Assembly: GCA_002914805.1 (NCBI GenBank)
Contig: JXTB01000038.1
Span: 510,211-574,210, forward strand
Origin: Parasponia andersonii
Taxonomy: Eukaryota; Streptophyta; Magnoliopsida; Rosales; Cannabaceae
Direction of reading: 5' to 3'
DNA length: 64,000 nt
Every line of letters starts with the position of its first letter. Position 1 is the first letter of the stretch. This document shows positions 11,930 to 24,900 of the stretch, in pieces. Made by a program: the position numbers and the translations under genes. Below the pieces are notes generated by a model. The model did no database searches. It was not told where the DNA came from and was given only the letters and a program-made list of their open reading frames with translations.

Positions 11930-13600
11930 GAAGTTTTTTAAAAGACAAATCCTAAATTTATTTTGAGAATATAATTTTTTTAAATTATTTAGAAATATAC
12001 GATTTATTACCAATTAACAAGGTCTTAAGATAATTTGTCAAGTTACTTGAACTAAACAATTAGTTATATCAATTAATTTGATTGATTACTACAACTAACT
12101 CAATTGATTATCTCGAATATCTTTGAATATACCAATTTTAAAGAAAAATAGTAATTTTTCTAAATATTTTAAAAAATGAGAAAATTTGATTTCTATCATA
12201 ATTTTTCAAAAATTTGAAAAATCCCAGATTTTGAAATTCTTTAAAAAATCCTGGATTTTAATTATACCACTTTAAAAATATTCAAAAAAATATTATTTTT
12301 ATTAATTGATGAGATATTTGCAGTAACTAGTCAGGTAACTTCATTAGTTACTTCATGTAACTAGACTAGTTATCCTAAATAATCCAATTGGTTACTTTGA
12401 ATACTATTGAAAAATACCAATTTTAAAGAAAATATTATTTTTCTAAATATTTGTCAAAAGTGATATTTTCTAATAATATTTTAGAAAGTCCAAGCTTTTT
12501 CTAGAAATTCAACTTGTTCCGGATATTCCAATTTTTGGTACTTTAGACCTAAAATTTTGCAAGAAGCCCATTTTTCTACATATAATTTTGAAAATGATAT
12601 TTGTCTAAATAAATCAGTGAATTTTCAAAAAATTCAGCCCATCAGAAATTTTTCTATTTTTTGGACTTTCGGCCTAGAATTTTGTAAGAAGGCCATTTTT
12701 TTTTTTTGTTTAATTTTGTGTTATGACCTCTTTGTTGGCATTTTATGAATTGTTATAAAAGTTTGGTAGTAAAAAAAGTCTCAAAATTTTTATTAGTTCT
12801 AAAAAGGGTAATTATACAGAAGAATCGTGAAAATGACAAGTTGGCAAAAGTTACCGCTAGTCAGGCCATTTTCCATCAACCACAATCTCAATTAATTCTA
12901 GACCGCCCAAGCTAAATGGATAATTCATAGTTGACTTGGAATTGGGCCTAACTAGTAGTGTTTTAATGTAAAGTCACATTTTTCCGAGTATTTTGTAAAT
13001 TGACTTTACGAGGAGTATCACAATACTGGTGATGGGTAATAGCTATGGTAGTGAAATATGACTCTATGAGTCAATTGGTCCTAGAAAAATTATAAATTTA
13101 TGATCATAATTAGAGTAACTATCTATTACTAATATTGTGACACTAAAAAAAGAAAAAAAAAAGTTATTTTGAAAATACTTTAAGAAAAGGCATTTCAGGC
13201 CAAATCACTCCTAAGGACCTAATCAGGTCCATTTCTCTAATTGAACTTTTTTTAAAAAATTTTAAAAATTTGGATTTTGAAATTGTTTGAAAAATCCAGG
13301 ATTTTAATTAGAAAATACCACTTTAAAACTATTTAGAAAAATACTATTTTTTTTATTAATTAATCAGATACTTAAAATAACTAATCAAGTTATCTTAGGA
13401 TGAGATAACTTGACCAGTTATCAGTACTGTTTACCCCAAGTAACCCAATTGGTCACCTCGAGTACTATTGAAAAATACCAATTTTGAAAAACAAGTGGTA
13501 TTGTTCTGAATATTTATTAATGTTATTTTTCTAAAATAACTTTTAAAAAGTGATAGTTTTCTAAATCAATACCGGATTTTTTAAAAAAAAAATTAGCCCA
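11930..13600 (+). repeat. Three diverged copies of a roughly 300-bp noncoding repeat
   Basis: Blocks near 11930-12200, 12200-12530 and 13240-13600 share the same order of words: 'gattttgaaatt', 'ggattttaatta', 'accactttaaaa', 'ttattaatt', 'agttatc', 'ccaattggt', 'actattgaaaaataccaa', then a run rich in 'ttttctaa'. The second and third copies match best. A spacer at about 12540-13230 has a smaller internal duplication around gaagcccatttt / gaaggccattttt. No protein is encoded. Confidence 0.6.
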
Positions 13601-14320
13601 TTCAAGATTTTTCAAGGAATTAGGACACTTTTATCTAAGTTATAAAAAAAGGGAAAATGACACCACCACTACCCTTTAAGAAAAAATTCTACAAATATAG
13701 CCTCTAACATTTAACATACTTTTATACGATCTTTTTTTTTTTTCTTTTTTGTTTCTTTTTTAAATACCACAACCAGCTAAACTTAATAATACATGATAGT
13801 TTCTTTCTTCACAACATGCTGAAGGCGGAAAGGGGATCTCAGTATCTCTGTCCAATGAAATTATGCTCCATAGATGAGAACTTTCTGGATTCTCAGTCCA
13901 TTATACAGCCCTTTCCACTATTTCCATCATCATCTCAACAATCTTTGCTCTAATTCGATGCAGTGGTTTAGTTCGTGAAGAAGCTCTATGATCACTCTCA
14001 ATTGGTCAAGAAGTATAAGATTGATAAGATCGTATCAAACTAAGCTATCATCCTTTGAGAGAGAAAATAGGGTAAGTGAGAGTGTGAGTAGGTGACGATT
14101 TTGGCTTTTATGAGTTTTGGGGGCTTCTATGTAGAAGTTTTAAAAGTTGTCATTAATCTAACAATGAAAATTGAAGTTTTCATATTTTGTATTTTTGCTC
14201 TACAATTAACTGATTTTGAAATGTTATTATACATTATTTATCTGTTTGGAGGCATGACTTTTATAGTTTTTATACCCTTATACGTAATAGCATTTTTTTT
14301 TAGGGGATGGAGGGTGGATA
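13601..14320. other. Noncoding stretch before the repeat arrays
   Basis: Part of this stretch (13816-14050) is less AT-rich than its surroundings and holds a 45-codon frame from 13816, but no motif is recognised. A frame at 14092-14343 encodes only hydrophobic residues with no family resemblance. I do not call a gene. Confidence 0.4.
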
Positions 14321-14477
14321 TTCTATATCTAATGGTCTTATAACTTAGAATTATGAATCAGTATAGAGTTATTTGGCTTTGAAATTGGCTTGTTGAATTA
14401 ATTTATTTCACTATTATAGATAAGAGTGAGTCAATAGTTGTTTTAATATCAATGAATAAAATCTATCAATTGGAAAC
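14321..14477 (+). repeat. Direct repeat A, left copy
   Basis: About 155 bp starting ttctatatctaatggtctta and containing gagttatttggctttgaaat recur at 15854-16007 in the same orientation, 1533 bp downstream, with roughly one difference per ten bases by eye. The pair brackets the first tandem array. They could be ends of a nonautonomous element or products of local duplication. Confidence 0.65.
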
Positions 14478-14924
14478 CCTCTAGCACATCTAATGTATTC
14501 TATAGTTGGATTAATGAGGCTACCCCTTTTAATTAATTGTAGGTAATCTTTCATAATAAGAGTACAACCATTGTGGTTTGCTTTGTTTTCTAGAAAACGA
14601 TACCTAGGCTTCCAATTATAACGTATTACATCAAGTTAAAGAATCAAGTAGTGATTGAGAAAAAATTAAGATAGGGCCTCGACTGAAAGTTTATAGACAA
14701 CAACTTTGTGGTCCATAGATAGAATCAAGTGGTTTGGATTTGGTATTTTTATCTAAATTTTGTTCTTTTCATGTCAAGGTTACTTAATAGAGGATATGTA
14801 TTCTGAGCTTCTCAATGATTTCTAATTAGTTTTGTGGATAATTAGCTACAATATATTTGACTTAGTTGACAAGTATCTGATCACATAAAAGTAATTTAAT
14901 ATATTTTTATACTTTTTTGTGATT

Positions 14925-15465
14925 TACTTATATACAGGGTATTATGCTAGAATAAAACTAAAATAGTTTTTAGGAAACTTTTGTAGTTTCCTATGATTTA
15001 CATACTTTTATGGTATTCTGCTAACATGTTCCAAATTAATTTCTAGGAAGTCTTTGTGGTATTCTGTGATTTACTTTGTACAGGGAATTCCGTTACAAGG
15101 AAGTCAAATTAAATTTCTTGTGATTTACTTACGTGCAAGGCATTCCGTTATAAGGAAGCCTTTGTGGTTTCCCATTCTGTCAATAGAAAACTAAATTAGT
15201 TTGTAGAAAAACTTTATAGTTTTCTGTGATTTACTTACCTATATGTCATTCTACTAAAATGGAACCGAAATGTTCCAAGAAACATTTGTAGTTTCCTGTG
15301 ATTTACTTACTTATAGAGTGTTCTGCTAAAAGAAAATCAAAATAGTTTCTAGAAAATCTTTGTGATTTCTTTTGATTTTTTTTATCTACAGGGTATTTTG
15401 CTAAAAAGAATCTAAACTAGTTTGGATGAAATCTTTGTGGTTTTTTGTGATTTACTTACATAAGG
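14925..15465 (+). repeat. Tandem array of a roughly 85-bp unit
   Basis: About seven units share 'gtgatttacttac', 'cagggtattctgctaaaa', a near-palindrome of the form GAAACTAAA..TAGTTTCTAG and 'gaaatctttgtggtttc'. Units vary in length and are diverged. There is no coding capacity. Confidence 0.7.
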
Positions 15466-15853
15466 ATAGAATAAAAAAAGTTAGTATTTTTTTTAAAAAA
15501 AATAAGAATAATGTGAAAGGGAAAAAATTAAAGAATAGGAAAAGAGAAAATAATTTGAAATGAAAAAAAAAAAAAAAAAAAAAACTGAGAAAAAAATAGG
15601 GAGTTGTTATTAATGACCAATTTGTTTAATTTTATTATTAAAAATTAGTAACTAATTTGGTTTCTATATATAGATAATATTAAAAAAATAATGAAAAATA
15701 GAAGAAACTAATGATCAATTTGGTTAATTTTGTTAATTAAAATTAGTAACTAAATTAGTTTTTATTTGTAACTAATATTAAAAAGGAATAGCATTTTCAG
15801 GGGAGGGGGGGATGTGAGGTTGGTTTCTGGGTTGGTTTGACTAAGCTCTAATG

Positions 15854-16007
15854 TTCTATATCCAATGATCTTATACCTTGGAATTATAAATCTATATAGA
15901 GTTATTTGGCTTTGAAATTGATTTGTTCAGTTAATTTATTTCACTATTATAGATAAACGTGTGCCAATGGTTGTTTTAATATCAAGGAATGTAATCTAGC
16001 AACTGAA
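15854..16007 (+). repeat. Direct repeat A, right copy
   Basis: This is the second copy of the repeat at 14321-14477, in the same orientation. It starts ttctatatccaatgatctta. It sits between the 85-bp array on its left and the palindrome-rich array on its right. Confidence 0.65.
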
Positions 16008-17390
16008 ATACTAATTTGGTTTCTTGTGAAAATAAAACCGGTTTCAAGGGAAAACTAGATTGTTTTTTTTACAAGAAATCAGTTTGATTTCTATGAAATC
16101 AATTGATTTCCACAATAAACTAATTTAATTTCCAAATATCAGTTTCTCAGGACTGTAAAAACCAATTTGATTTCTCAACATTTATTTGATAAACTAATTT
16201 ACTTTCTACTAGAAATTAATTTGGTTTTTATTTGAAACCAGTTTGGTTTCTATAATATACTAACTTAGTTTCTATTTGAAAAACCAATTTAATTTCTAGT
16301 CACTATAGGAAACCAAATTGGTTTCTACATAAAATGAATTTGGTTTCCATATAAAAACAAATTTAATAAAATTTCATACTTATTACTAGAAACTAATTTG
16401 GTTTTTCCTCGTACAAAAAGTCAATTTGGTTTCTACTTAAAAAACTAGTTTAGTTTTCTGGTTACTATAGGAAATTATATTAGTTTCTACAAGAAACTAC
16501 TTTAGTTTATACTTGAAAACAAATTTGATTTTTTGGTTATTATGTGAAACAAATTTGTTTCCCAAATATAGGTTTCTTAGGATTGAAAAACTAATTTAGT
16601 TTCTCAATATTTACTAAAGAAACTAATTTGGTTTCTACTCAAAACTAATCATTATCAATTTAGTACTTTTAGTTCCATAGCAAGTACTACTAGAAACTAA
16701 TTTAGTTTCCCTTTAAAACCAGTTTGGTTTCAACAATAAACTAACATGGTTTCTACTTGAAAAACTAATTTGGTTCTTTGTTTTAAGAAACCAAATCAGT
16801 TTCTACAAGAAATTAATTTAGTTTTTACTTGAAAACAAATTTCACAAAATTGAATTATACTTACTACTAGAAACTAATTTATTTTCTACTTAAAAAATCA
16901 ATTTGATTTTATGGTCATTATAGGGAATCAGATTAGTTTCTGCAAGAATCTAATTTGGTTTTCACTTGAGAACAAATTTTATTTTATGGTTATTACACGA
17001 AAAAATTTGGTTTCTCCTTAAAAAACTAATTTGATTTTCTAGTTATTACAAGAAACCAATTTAGTTTCCTAGTTACTACGAGAAACTAATTTGATTTCTA
17101 GAAACCCGATTAGTTTCTTGTTACTAACCAAATTAGTAACCAATTCCTAAATTGGTTTATAGTCAATAGTAGAAACCAATTTGGTTTTTTAATTTCAAGA
17201 ATAGCTAGTAACCGATTTTTTTTTTTTTCTGTTTTAAAAGAAGGTAGTAACTAATGTTTGTTTCTCGAGTTAGTTTCTCATTAATAATTGAATTGGTTTC
17301 TCATTAATGATTGAATAAGTAACCAACTATTAGATTGGTTTCTCGCTACTAGTAGAAACCAATTTGTTTTTTGTTTCAACTACCCATTTT
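16008..17390. repeat. Array of short near-palindromes (GAAACCAATTTGGTTTC-like)
   Basis: About 1.4 kb consists of dozens of variants of gaaactaatttggtttct, separated by 5-20 bp links such as 'acttgaaaa'. The core GAAAC-(C/T)AATT-(T)GGTTTC is nearly its own reverse complement, so each unit can form a small hairpin and the array reads alike on both strands. There is no open frame of note. It ends where the Sirevirus remnant begins. Confidence 0.75.
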
Positions 17391-17547
17391 ATTCTATACA
17401 AATAGCTACTGAAACATCCATAAAACTCCAAGTTTATAAAATAAATTAAGAAAGTGAATCCTTCACAAACATTTTATCAAACACCAAATGGGCATCGTTA
17501 ATGTGGCCATATTTGACATATATTTTTCAAGATTGTACGGATCATAC

Positions 17548-18260
17548 CTATATCAATTTGTAGTCCATATTGAACTTTTTCAATATATCCTTAATGTACT
17601 TGGATTGGTCAAAGAAAATGTCGTCTTTCCTTTGTTTGATTTGGAGTCTGGGGAAGAAATTGAGTTCTCCCATCATACTCATCTCAAACTCATTATGCAT
17701 ACACTTTGAAAAATTCTTCACAAGATAAATATTGTCAGTACCAAATATAATACCATCAATATAACTTTGGATTACAATTATTTCTCCTCTTTTTCTTTTT
17801 ATAAAAAGAGTAGTATCCACTTTTCCCTTAGCAAAACTATTTCAAATTAATAATTTACTTAATCTATCATACCAAGCTTTAGGAGCTTGTTTTAAACCAT
17901 GACAAGCCTTTATCAATTTCAAAACATGATTCGGATAGTTGTGATTTTGAAAACTGAGGAGTTGGGCTACATATACTTCTTCTAAAATATATCCATTTAG
18001 AAATGCACTCTTAACATCGATTTAATATAGGATAAAATCTATATGACATGCAAATGCTAAGAGCATTCTTATGGATTTTAATCGATACCTTCTTTTTTAT
18101 TGAAACCTTGAGCTACTAATTTAGCTTTGTGTCTTATTTACTTTATTTCTAAAGACCTATTTACTTCCAATAACCGATTAATCTTTAGGTTTTGGATCTA
18201 ATTCCCATACATCACTTCTTTTAAATTGATTTAATTCTTTTTGCATAGCTAAAATCCGTG
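17548..18260 (-). pseudogene. Sirevirus-like reverse transcriptase remnant
   Basis: Successive pieces read DVKSAFLNGYILEEVYV (about 18020-17970), NYPNHVLKLIKACHGLKQA (about 17940-17884), then 17820-17548 with DTTLFIKRKRGE, SYIDGIIFG and EFEMSMMGELNFF. The catalytic YVDD box is changed to YIDG, so the polymerase would be inactive even without the frame breaks. The frame stops after KKFNMDYKLI, well short of RNase H. Confidence 0.85.
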
Positions 18261-18661
18261 ATTCATCTTTTTTAGTTCTTTAAAACTTTTTGGTTCAATT
18301 TGAGATATAAAAGCTATGTTATTACAAATATTTCTAAGTGATATTCTAGTTTTGACTCCATGTAAAGGATCACATAAAATTTGGTCTTTAAGATGAACAT
18401 AATTAAATTTTAAATTTTGAGAAAGAGAGAGAGTGTTACTATTGTCGCTTTTCTTTTCTTCCTTAAGATCTTATTGTAGTTAGATATTCTTCTCTTCATT
18501 TGTTTTTTCATTGACACTTGGCTCATTTAAGCTCAGTTCTAAATCTACAACTTCATCATCATCTATTTTTCTCTTCTCAAGGAGAGCGTTAGACTTATCA
18601 AATAATATGCATAGATTCTTCTACTACCAATATTCTTTTATTGAAAACTCTATAAGCCTTA

Positions 18662-19900
18662 CTAATAGTAGAATATCCAAAAAAAAATACCAATATATTT
18701 TGAATCAAATTTTCCTAAATTATCTTTAGTATTCAAAATAAAACATTTGGAACCAAAAACTTTAAAATAGCCAATTATGGGTTTTTCATCTTTCCAAAGC
18801 TTATAAGGTGTCTTGCTCAAAATTGGTCTAATCATAATTCTATTCACAATATGACAAGCGGTATTAACCGCTGCAGTCCAAATATTTTGGCAAATTATTT
18901 TCATTTAGTATGCTTCTTGTCATTTCTTGTAAGGATCTATTCTTTCTTTCAACTACTCCATATTTTTGTGGAGTTCAAGGAGCTGAAAAATTATGATTAA
19001 AACTATTTTTATAGCAAAAAATTTTCATTTCATAATTTTTAAACTCACCACCATGATCACTTCTAATAGATGTGATGGTATAGCATTTTTCATTCTGTAC
19101 CTTCTTACAAAAGATAATATATTTAAAACATCATTTTTATGAGTAATAAATAGAACCCAAGTTAATCTTGAAAAATCATCAACTATCACGAAAATATAAT
19201 ATTTTCCACTAAGACTAGCTACTTTTGATGGTCTAAATAAATCTATGCGAAGTAGTTGCGAGGGTCTAGAAGTACTAATGACGTTTTTGAATTTAAAATA
19301 GTTTTTTACTTGTTTTCCAAATTGATATGCATCACAAATCTTGTCTTTTTTAAAAAATAAACTAGGTAAACTACTTACAAGACTTTTCTTTGAAAGTTAA
19401 AAACAGTATTCATATTAGCATGTCTAAATCTTCTATGCAAAAGCTAAGAATCATCTGTTAAAATTGAAAAACATTTATCTTGACTAAAATATTTTCAATA
19501 TCAATAGTATAAATATTATCTTTTCTTTTTCCTTCAAAAATAATTTCTTTTGAATAAAAATCCTCAACAAGCACTTGGAAGGCTAAAAAATAACTCTATA
19601 ACCTTTATCACAAAGTTGACTTATACTGAGCAAATTGTGTTTAAAACTATCAACACGCAAGACATTCTCTATAATCGGTGTGGAAGTAATACCAATGTTA
19701 CCTATACCCCAGATTTTGTCTTTAGCATTATCTCCAAAAGTAACATGCTATCTATTTCTTTTTGTGAATGATGAAAGCAAGGAGTAGTCTTCGATCACGT
19801 GTTTAGAGCAACCACTACCCAAGAACCAAAAGTACTTCTTTTGTATCTATAAGTAAGAATCAAACTTTGATTTTTAGTACTCACACTAATTTGGGTCCAT
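18662..19900 (-). pseudogene. Sirevirus-like integrase remnant
   Basis: At about 19100-18905 the minus strand reads SDHGGEFKNYEMKIF and VVERKNRSLQEM, the part of the copia integrase core that carries the catalytic Glu. At 18904-18662, NTACHIVNRIMIRP, TPYKLWK and KCFILNTKDNLGKFDSK continue the integrase C-terminal region. The pre-integrase zinc finger expected near 19400-19900 is poorly preserved. Several stops split the domain. Confidence 0.8.
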
Positions 19901-20517
19901 GAGTGTTTGTTCTAGACTCTTTTGTTATCCAAGCTAGTTTTCCATCAAAATATGCAATTTTTTTACAAAGCATGAAAAACTAGTGTGTTTATCTTGATTG
20001 CAATAAGTCCAAGTGTGCTTTGTATCACTTGTACTAGCTTTTACAAAATAATTTTTGAGGTATTTTTGTTTTATGAAAGATTTATATTCAATATCTCTTT
20101 TGTCAAAAACACATTTTGTCCACCAAGTATTATCTCCAAATTTTTCTTTCAATTTGTATATTTGTGGATAATATTAGTCAAGTCAAAATCTTGTTATTTA
20201 ACGAAGTATTTTCTTTAGACAAAAATTCACAATTACTACAAGGTAATTATACTTCCTTTTCTTTTGTAAACTCTTCAACTATTTTTGACAAGCTAACAAT
20301 TTCTTTATAAATCATTATAATCTTTTAATAAACTCTCATATGATAAATCATAATCACTATTATCAAGAAATTTCATTTTAGATTCAAGAGAGCTTACCTC
20401 ATTTTCTATTACCATGAAGCACATATTGGCAACTTCTTCTTATTCTTCTCCATTGGATTATTCTTCATCACTATCATCTAAAGTGGCCTTCATTGCCTTC
20501 TGTCTAATCATTGCCTT

Positions 20518-21335
20518 CTATCTAATCTTTCTTCTTAGAGGGCATTCGTTCTTCATGTGTTTGGGTTTCTTATATTCAAAGTAAGTGATGAAATCATCCT
20601 TCACTTTTTTCTCTCGAAAGTCATTGCCTTTGGTGTGCTTCTTGAAACTCTTCTTTTTAAAGTTTAGGTACTTCTTGTACCTCTTGGTAAGTAAGTTAAT
20701 GTCTTCTAGCTCACTATCTACATATTCTTCTTCTTCCTTATTACTTTCTTGCATGGCAGCTTTAAAAGCGATTTCTTTCTTTTTCTTCTCCTTTATTTCA
20801 TCTTCATTTGTTTCCTTCATAAGAATTTCATAGGTCATGAAGGAACCTATAAGTTCTTCAAACGAAGTTTGCTAAGGTTTTTCACTTCTTGAATAGCCAT
20901 CACCTTGCTTTTATATGCTCGTAGAAGACTTCTAAGGATTTTACTTACCAGCTCACCATTTAGAAATACTTTTCCTAGAGTACAAAGAGAGTTATTAATA
21001 TTAGTGAATCTAATAAATATTTGAGAAATAGATTCATTATTTTCCATTTTGAACAACTCATAGTTTCTAGTAAAAATATTAATTCTAGTTTCTTTCATGG
21101 AGCTAGTTCCTTGAAAAGAAACTTCTAGCATATTCCATAGTTCATGTACATCTCTAGCATTTTCAACATTGTTATAAATATTCTTATCTAAACCACACAT
21201 AAGAATATTTCTAGCTCTTCCATTTTTTGTGAAAATGATTTTATTTTTTTTATCATATTCCTCGATGTCTTTTTTTACTTCTCTAACATCAAAAATTTTA
21301 GTTATTTTCAATGAACCTTTTAATTATTGCATTGT
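20518..21335 (-). pseudogene. Sirevirus-like gag remnant (UBN2-type capsid and zinc knuckle)
   Basis: From 21311 to 20847 the frame has NILMCGLDKNIYNNV, LWNMLEVSFQGTSSMKETR, FTRNYELFKMENNESIS and LVSKILRSL, the plant copia Gag core. After a break it continues at 20838-20518 with MTYEILMKET, a Lys/Glu-rich stretch and a decayed CCHC knuckle (FEYKKPKHMKNECPL: the first Cys is Phe). About 50 N-terminal residues are missing at the (TC)n boundary. Opposite-strand frames at 20585-20833 are shadows. Confidence 0.85.
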
Positions 21336-21340
21336 GTCTT

Positions 21341-21341
21341 A

Positions 21342-21381
<40 letters not shown>

Positions 21382-24300
21382 TATTCTCATATTTCGGACA
21401 AAATTTTTCATATTTTCTAGAATTTTGAGATTCTTCTTCGACAAACATTTTCAAGTTTTTCGGTGTTTAAAGGTTCTTCTCTAGCAACATTTTTGGCGAA
21501 CTAGTTCTTCATCTTTGGTGGTATGTATTGTGTTGTTGATATGAGTTTTGATTTTGATTTTGATTTTGATTTATTATATTATGTGTTATTTTAGGGGCTT
21601 TTATTTGTATTGCTAATTTTTTTTGCAAAAACTGCTAATTTTTTATATAATCTTAGTTTTTGTTATTAATTAATGTTTATATGTGTTATTTTATGTGTTT
21701 TTGAATTATTTTTCGTAATTGGTACTACTTTATAAATTGATTTTTTTTTGTGGTGGTATATGGTATTGTTATTCATTATTTTTTGTTTCTAAAGATATTC
21801 ATTATTTTAGTTCGGTTTATGAATTCTTTATTGTAGTTTATGTGATTTTTGTGCTGGTATGTAATGTCTCTTTTATTTAGTTTTTGTTTATGAAGATGTT
21901 ATGTATTTTCTTATTTAGTTCATATATTTTTTTTGTTATGGTATATTTGATTTTTAAGGTTGTATATGGTATTTTTGGTCATAGTATATGATTTTTAAAT
22001 TATTTTTCATAATTGATAATGGTTCATGAATTTTTTGTTAGTCTAAGAATGAGTACCCAAGAGGAGGGGTGAATCGGGTTTTAAAAATTTTTGCAAACTT
22101 TTTAAGATAAGCAAGTAAATTATGCAACTAATGATAATAATAAGTAAAAATAGCTAAATTGTATGCACAAGCTCAAGATAAATAAATTAAAGAGATAGAG
22201 ATAGAGAAATACAAGTACTATTTTTACGAGGTTCAATAAATATGACGGTTTGTCTATATCCCCAGTTCTTGACAAACCGCTTCAAACTTTCCACTATCAG
22301 ATTAAGAAAGTGGATTTGACTGACCTTTTTACATAATGGATGGTTTCTTCTTAAGCACACTCAGGCCTTTACAATAGCTTTCAATGCAGCTCTATCACGC
22401 CTAATATGGATTATTTAGACTCTGGTGTCATTCTTACCTAAACTGAGTTATTTATAAATCTGGTGTCAACCTCACCTCACAATAACAATTTGGTTTTGTT
22501 TGTTAAAAACACTCAACTAAAATATCTCTCTAATAAAAAAAATTGATACAAGGTAAGTCTAGAGAGAAAAAATGTAAACATAAGATATAATCTAATTTGC
22601 CTCAAGTGATTTTTGTGAAAAAAGTAAATTTGAAAGTTTGACTCACAAAATCGATTTGAATAACTTGAAAGGATGATTAAAGCTATATAAGAATATTCAA
22701 AAAGTTGTTTTAAGTGTTAGAAAAGCTTTTATTTACATACTTGAATAAAAACTAGTCGTTTTAAATCATTTAACAGATAATCTGTTATTTCTATAGATAT
22801 ACACTTTCGGTTGATCAAAAATGCTCTTTTGGTTGACTGAAAATGCTAGCCGTTAAAAATGCAGTTTTAACAGTTAAATTTGAAAATCTGTCAAAAATTA
22901 GATAGAGAATCAATAGACCGAATATGAGAATAAGCTTACCGAAAATACCCGAGAGCAAGTTTTGATTTTTATTTCAAGTCTTTTCCAATTCTTTTCAAAA
23001 TTGTGACTTGTAAAATTAACTTTTATGAAATATGAATTTTATAGAAATTCATGAATTAATTTAAAAGCTTGTGTAAAATAAATTTTATATTTTAATTAGA
23101 GATAAATAAGTTTGATAGTATTGGTTTTAAAATATCCAATTTTATAAAAAATTTGAGCCATTAAGATCACAATATGTGTAAACAAGTATACAAGTACAAG
23201 ATCTAAGTGTTTAACCTTTTGCTAGTTTAAGTCTTGTATTCTTGAACTTTGTCTTCAAGCTCTTCTCCATGATCTATCTTGAATGTCTTGTGATCCTTTT
23301 AATTTAGATTACTATACACTCAAGTAGATTATTAGTTCTTAATCATATATTCATTAGCTTCAAAACATGAGTATAAGATTGATGATACAAAGTATAAGTC
23401 AACATTTTTTGTACTGGTACATACATTTTTTGCGGTAGTTTATGGCATTACTGTTTACTAGTTTTTGTTGTTGAACATGCTCACTATTTTAGTTTGGTTC
23501 ATGAATTTTTTGTTGCAATATATATGTTTTTTGTGCTGGTATATGATATTTCTATTCTCTAGTTTTTATTTATGAACATGTTAAGTAATTTTTTTTTGGT
23601 TCATAAATTTTTGGACGTGGTATATAAGATTTTTGAGGTGGGTATATAGTATTAGTGTCTTGTAATTCTTGCTTGTTTTTTATTCGTTATTTAGTTCATA
23701 TATTTGTAGTTGTGGTGTATATATATATATGTGTGTGATTTTTGTGAAAATATATCTTTCGTCATGGGATAATATTGTTGAACATGTTTAGTACTTTGTG
23801 TTTGATTTCTATACTTTTTTGTTTTGGCTCATATGCTTATGCACCTTGTATGTATAATGAACTACTCAAATAGCATTATGAATTACAGATATATCCGGTC
23901 ATTCTTGCATATTAACTCATATGTTGTTTTATCAGTATAGTAAGAAGAAGACGAAGAAGAAGAAGAAGATTTTGAGATGCAATAATATTTCAAAAATATA
24001 CTCAAAATGTAATGAATTCAATGATATTTTTATAAAGACATAACATTTCAATATTCATGAACCAATGATAAAATATTTATCTTTTTTATAATTAAAAATA
24101 TTTAAAATAATCGTCATTATCAAATGAATAAACTTCATTCAATTTTAAATTTTTCTCAATCTAATTACACCAAACAAAACTGAATCTTCATCATTAATTT
24201 CACTTTTCTATTTCCTTTTCACTTTCATAGCCATTTTTCATCTTCTCTTCAGTCTAGTGGTGAGGTTCTACAACCATCTTTTGTCGATAGAATGTTATTT

Positions 24301-24900
24301 TGTCTTGCATTACTTCTTCTAAGCTCGCATCCATCCTCAATACTTTTACCCTTTGGATGATAAACATTCTACAATCAACTTTATTTTTATAAAAGAAACT
24401 ATTAGATTTTATAAGTCATATATCAGGTATAAAACTACATATATCATATCATATTCAAATTAGTATAAACAATATATATTATAAGTGTTGATCAGTTTTC
24501 CAAAGTACAATTTGTGAAAGTACATCAGAATATTAACTTAAATTTGTCGATAAAAAAGTATGTACTTGTATATGCAGTTTAAAAGTAAAAAGTATGAACC
24601 ATAAAGAAAAAATTATGAACAAACAAGTAAAAAAATATGAAATAGTTAAACTCATACACCAAAAAGTAAAAACTTTTGAACTTATGAACTACACATATAA
24701 ACTTAGGGGTCTTTTGATGAATACCCTTTACACATAGTGATTTTGCAAAAATACACTCTTCTTCATTGTTTTTGGGTGTGTCTACCTTTAAGTGAAAGTT
24801 TAGTTGTGAAGACTAATACACCCTTTGAAATTGTTTGAGTTCATTATTCTGACTAGTTCCTCATTTCCATTTTTCTTTTCTCGTAACTCCTCTCTCACTA
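21341..24900 (+). repeat. Left long terminal inverted repeat of the MULE (interrupted)
   Basis: It starts with a (TC)n tract (21344-21375). Then come T-rich repeats with the words 'ttgaattatttttcgtaatt' (about 21701), 'gttcatgaattttttgtt', 'tgctggtatatg' and 'tttatgaacatgtta'. These recur in reverse complement at 53030-53730. A further inner block (about 24695-24755) pairs with about 52985-53045. The repeat at 22042-23404 splits it. About 1 kb between 23930 and 24540 has no clear partner on the right. It contains no gene. Confidence 0.6.
22042..23404. repeat. LTR-like insertion inside the left TIR
   Basis: The T-rich TIR repeats stop at about 22042 and resume at about 23404. The intervening DNA starts gagtacccaagaggaggggt and contains tttttacgaggttcaat, a layout common in plant copia LTRs. 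It ends near tataagtcaacattttt. No flanking duplication could be fixed, so solo LTR versus other repeat is open. It encodes nothing. Confidence 0.45.

Larger units (their letters stand above)
17450..21335 (-). mobile_element. Truncated Ty1/copia retrotransposon, Sirevirus-like
   Basis: On the minus strand the order is gag (21335-20518), GAG-pre/integrase (about 19900-18660), RT (about 18260-17548): integrase before RT defines Ty1/copia. Wording of the domains (NTACHIVNR, KCFILNTKDNLGKFDSK, EFEMSMMGELNFF) is typical of the Sirevirus lineage. The RNase H end and the LTRs are missing: the RT end runs into the palindrome array on the left, and the gag start runs into a (TC)n tract on the right. 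Stops and shifts occur throughout. Confidence 0.85.

Noticed and set aside
13816-13953. 45-codon frame in a less AT-rich patch, considered as a captured gene fragment
   Set aside because: No recognisable motif, no splice context and no continuation; evidence too thin.
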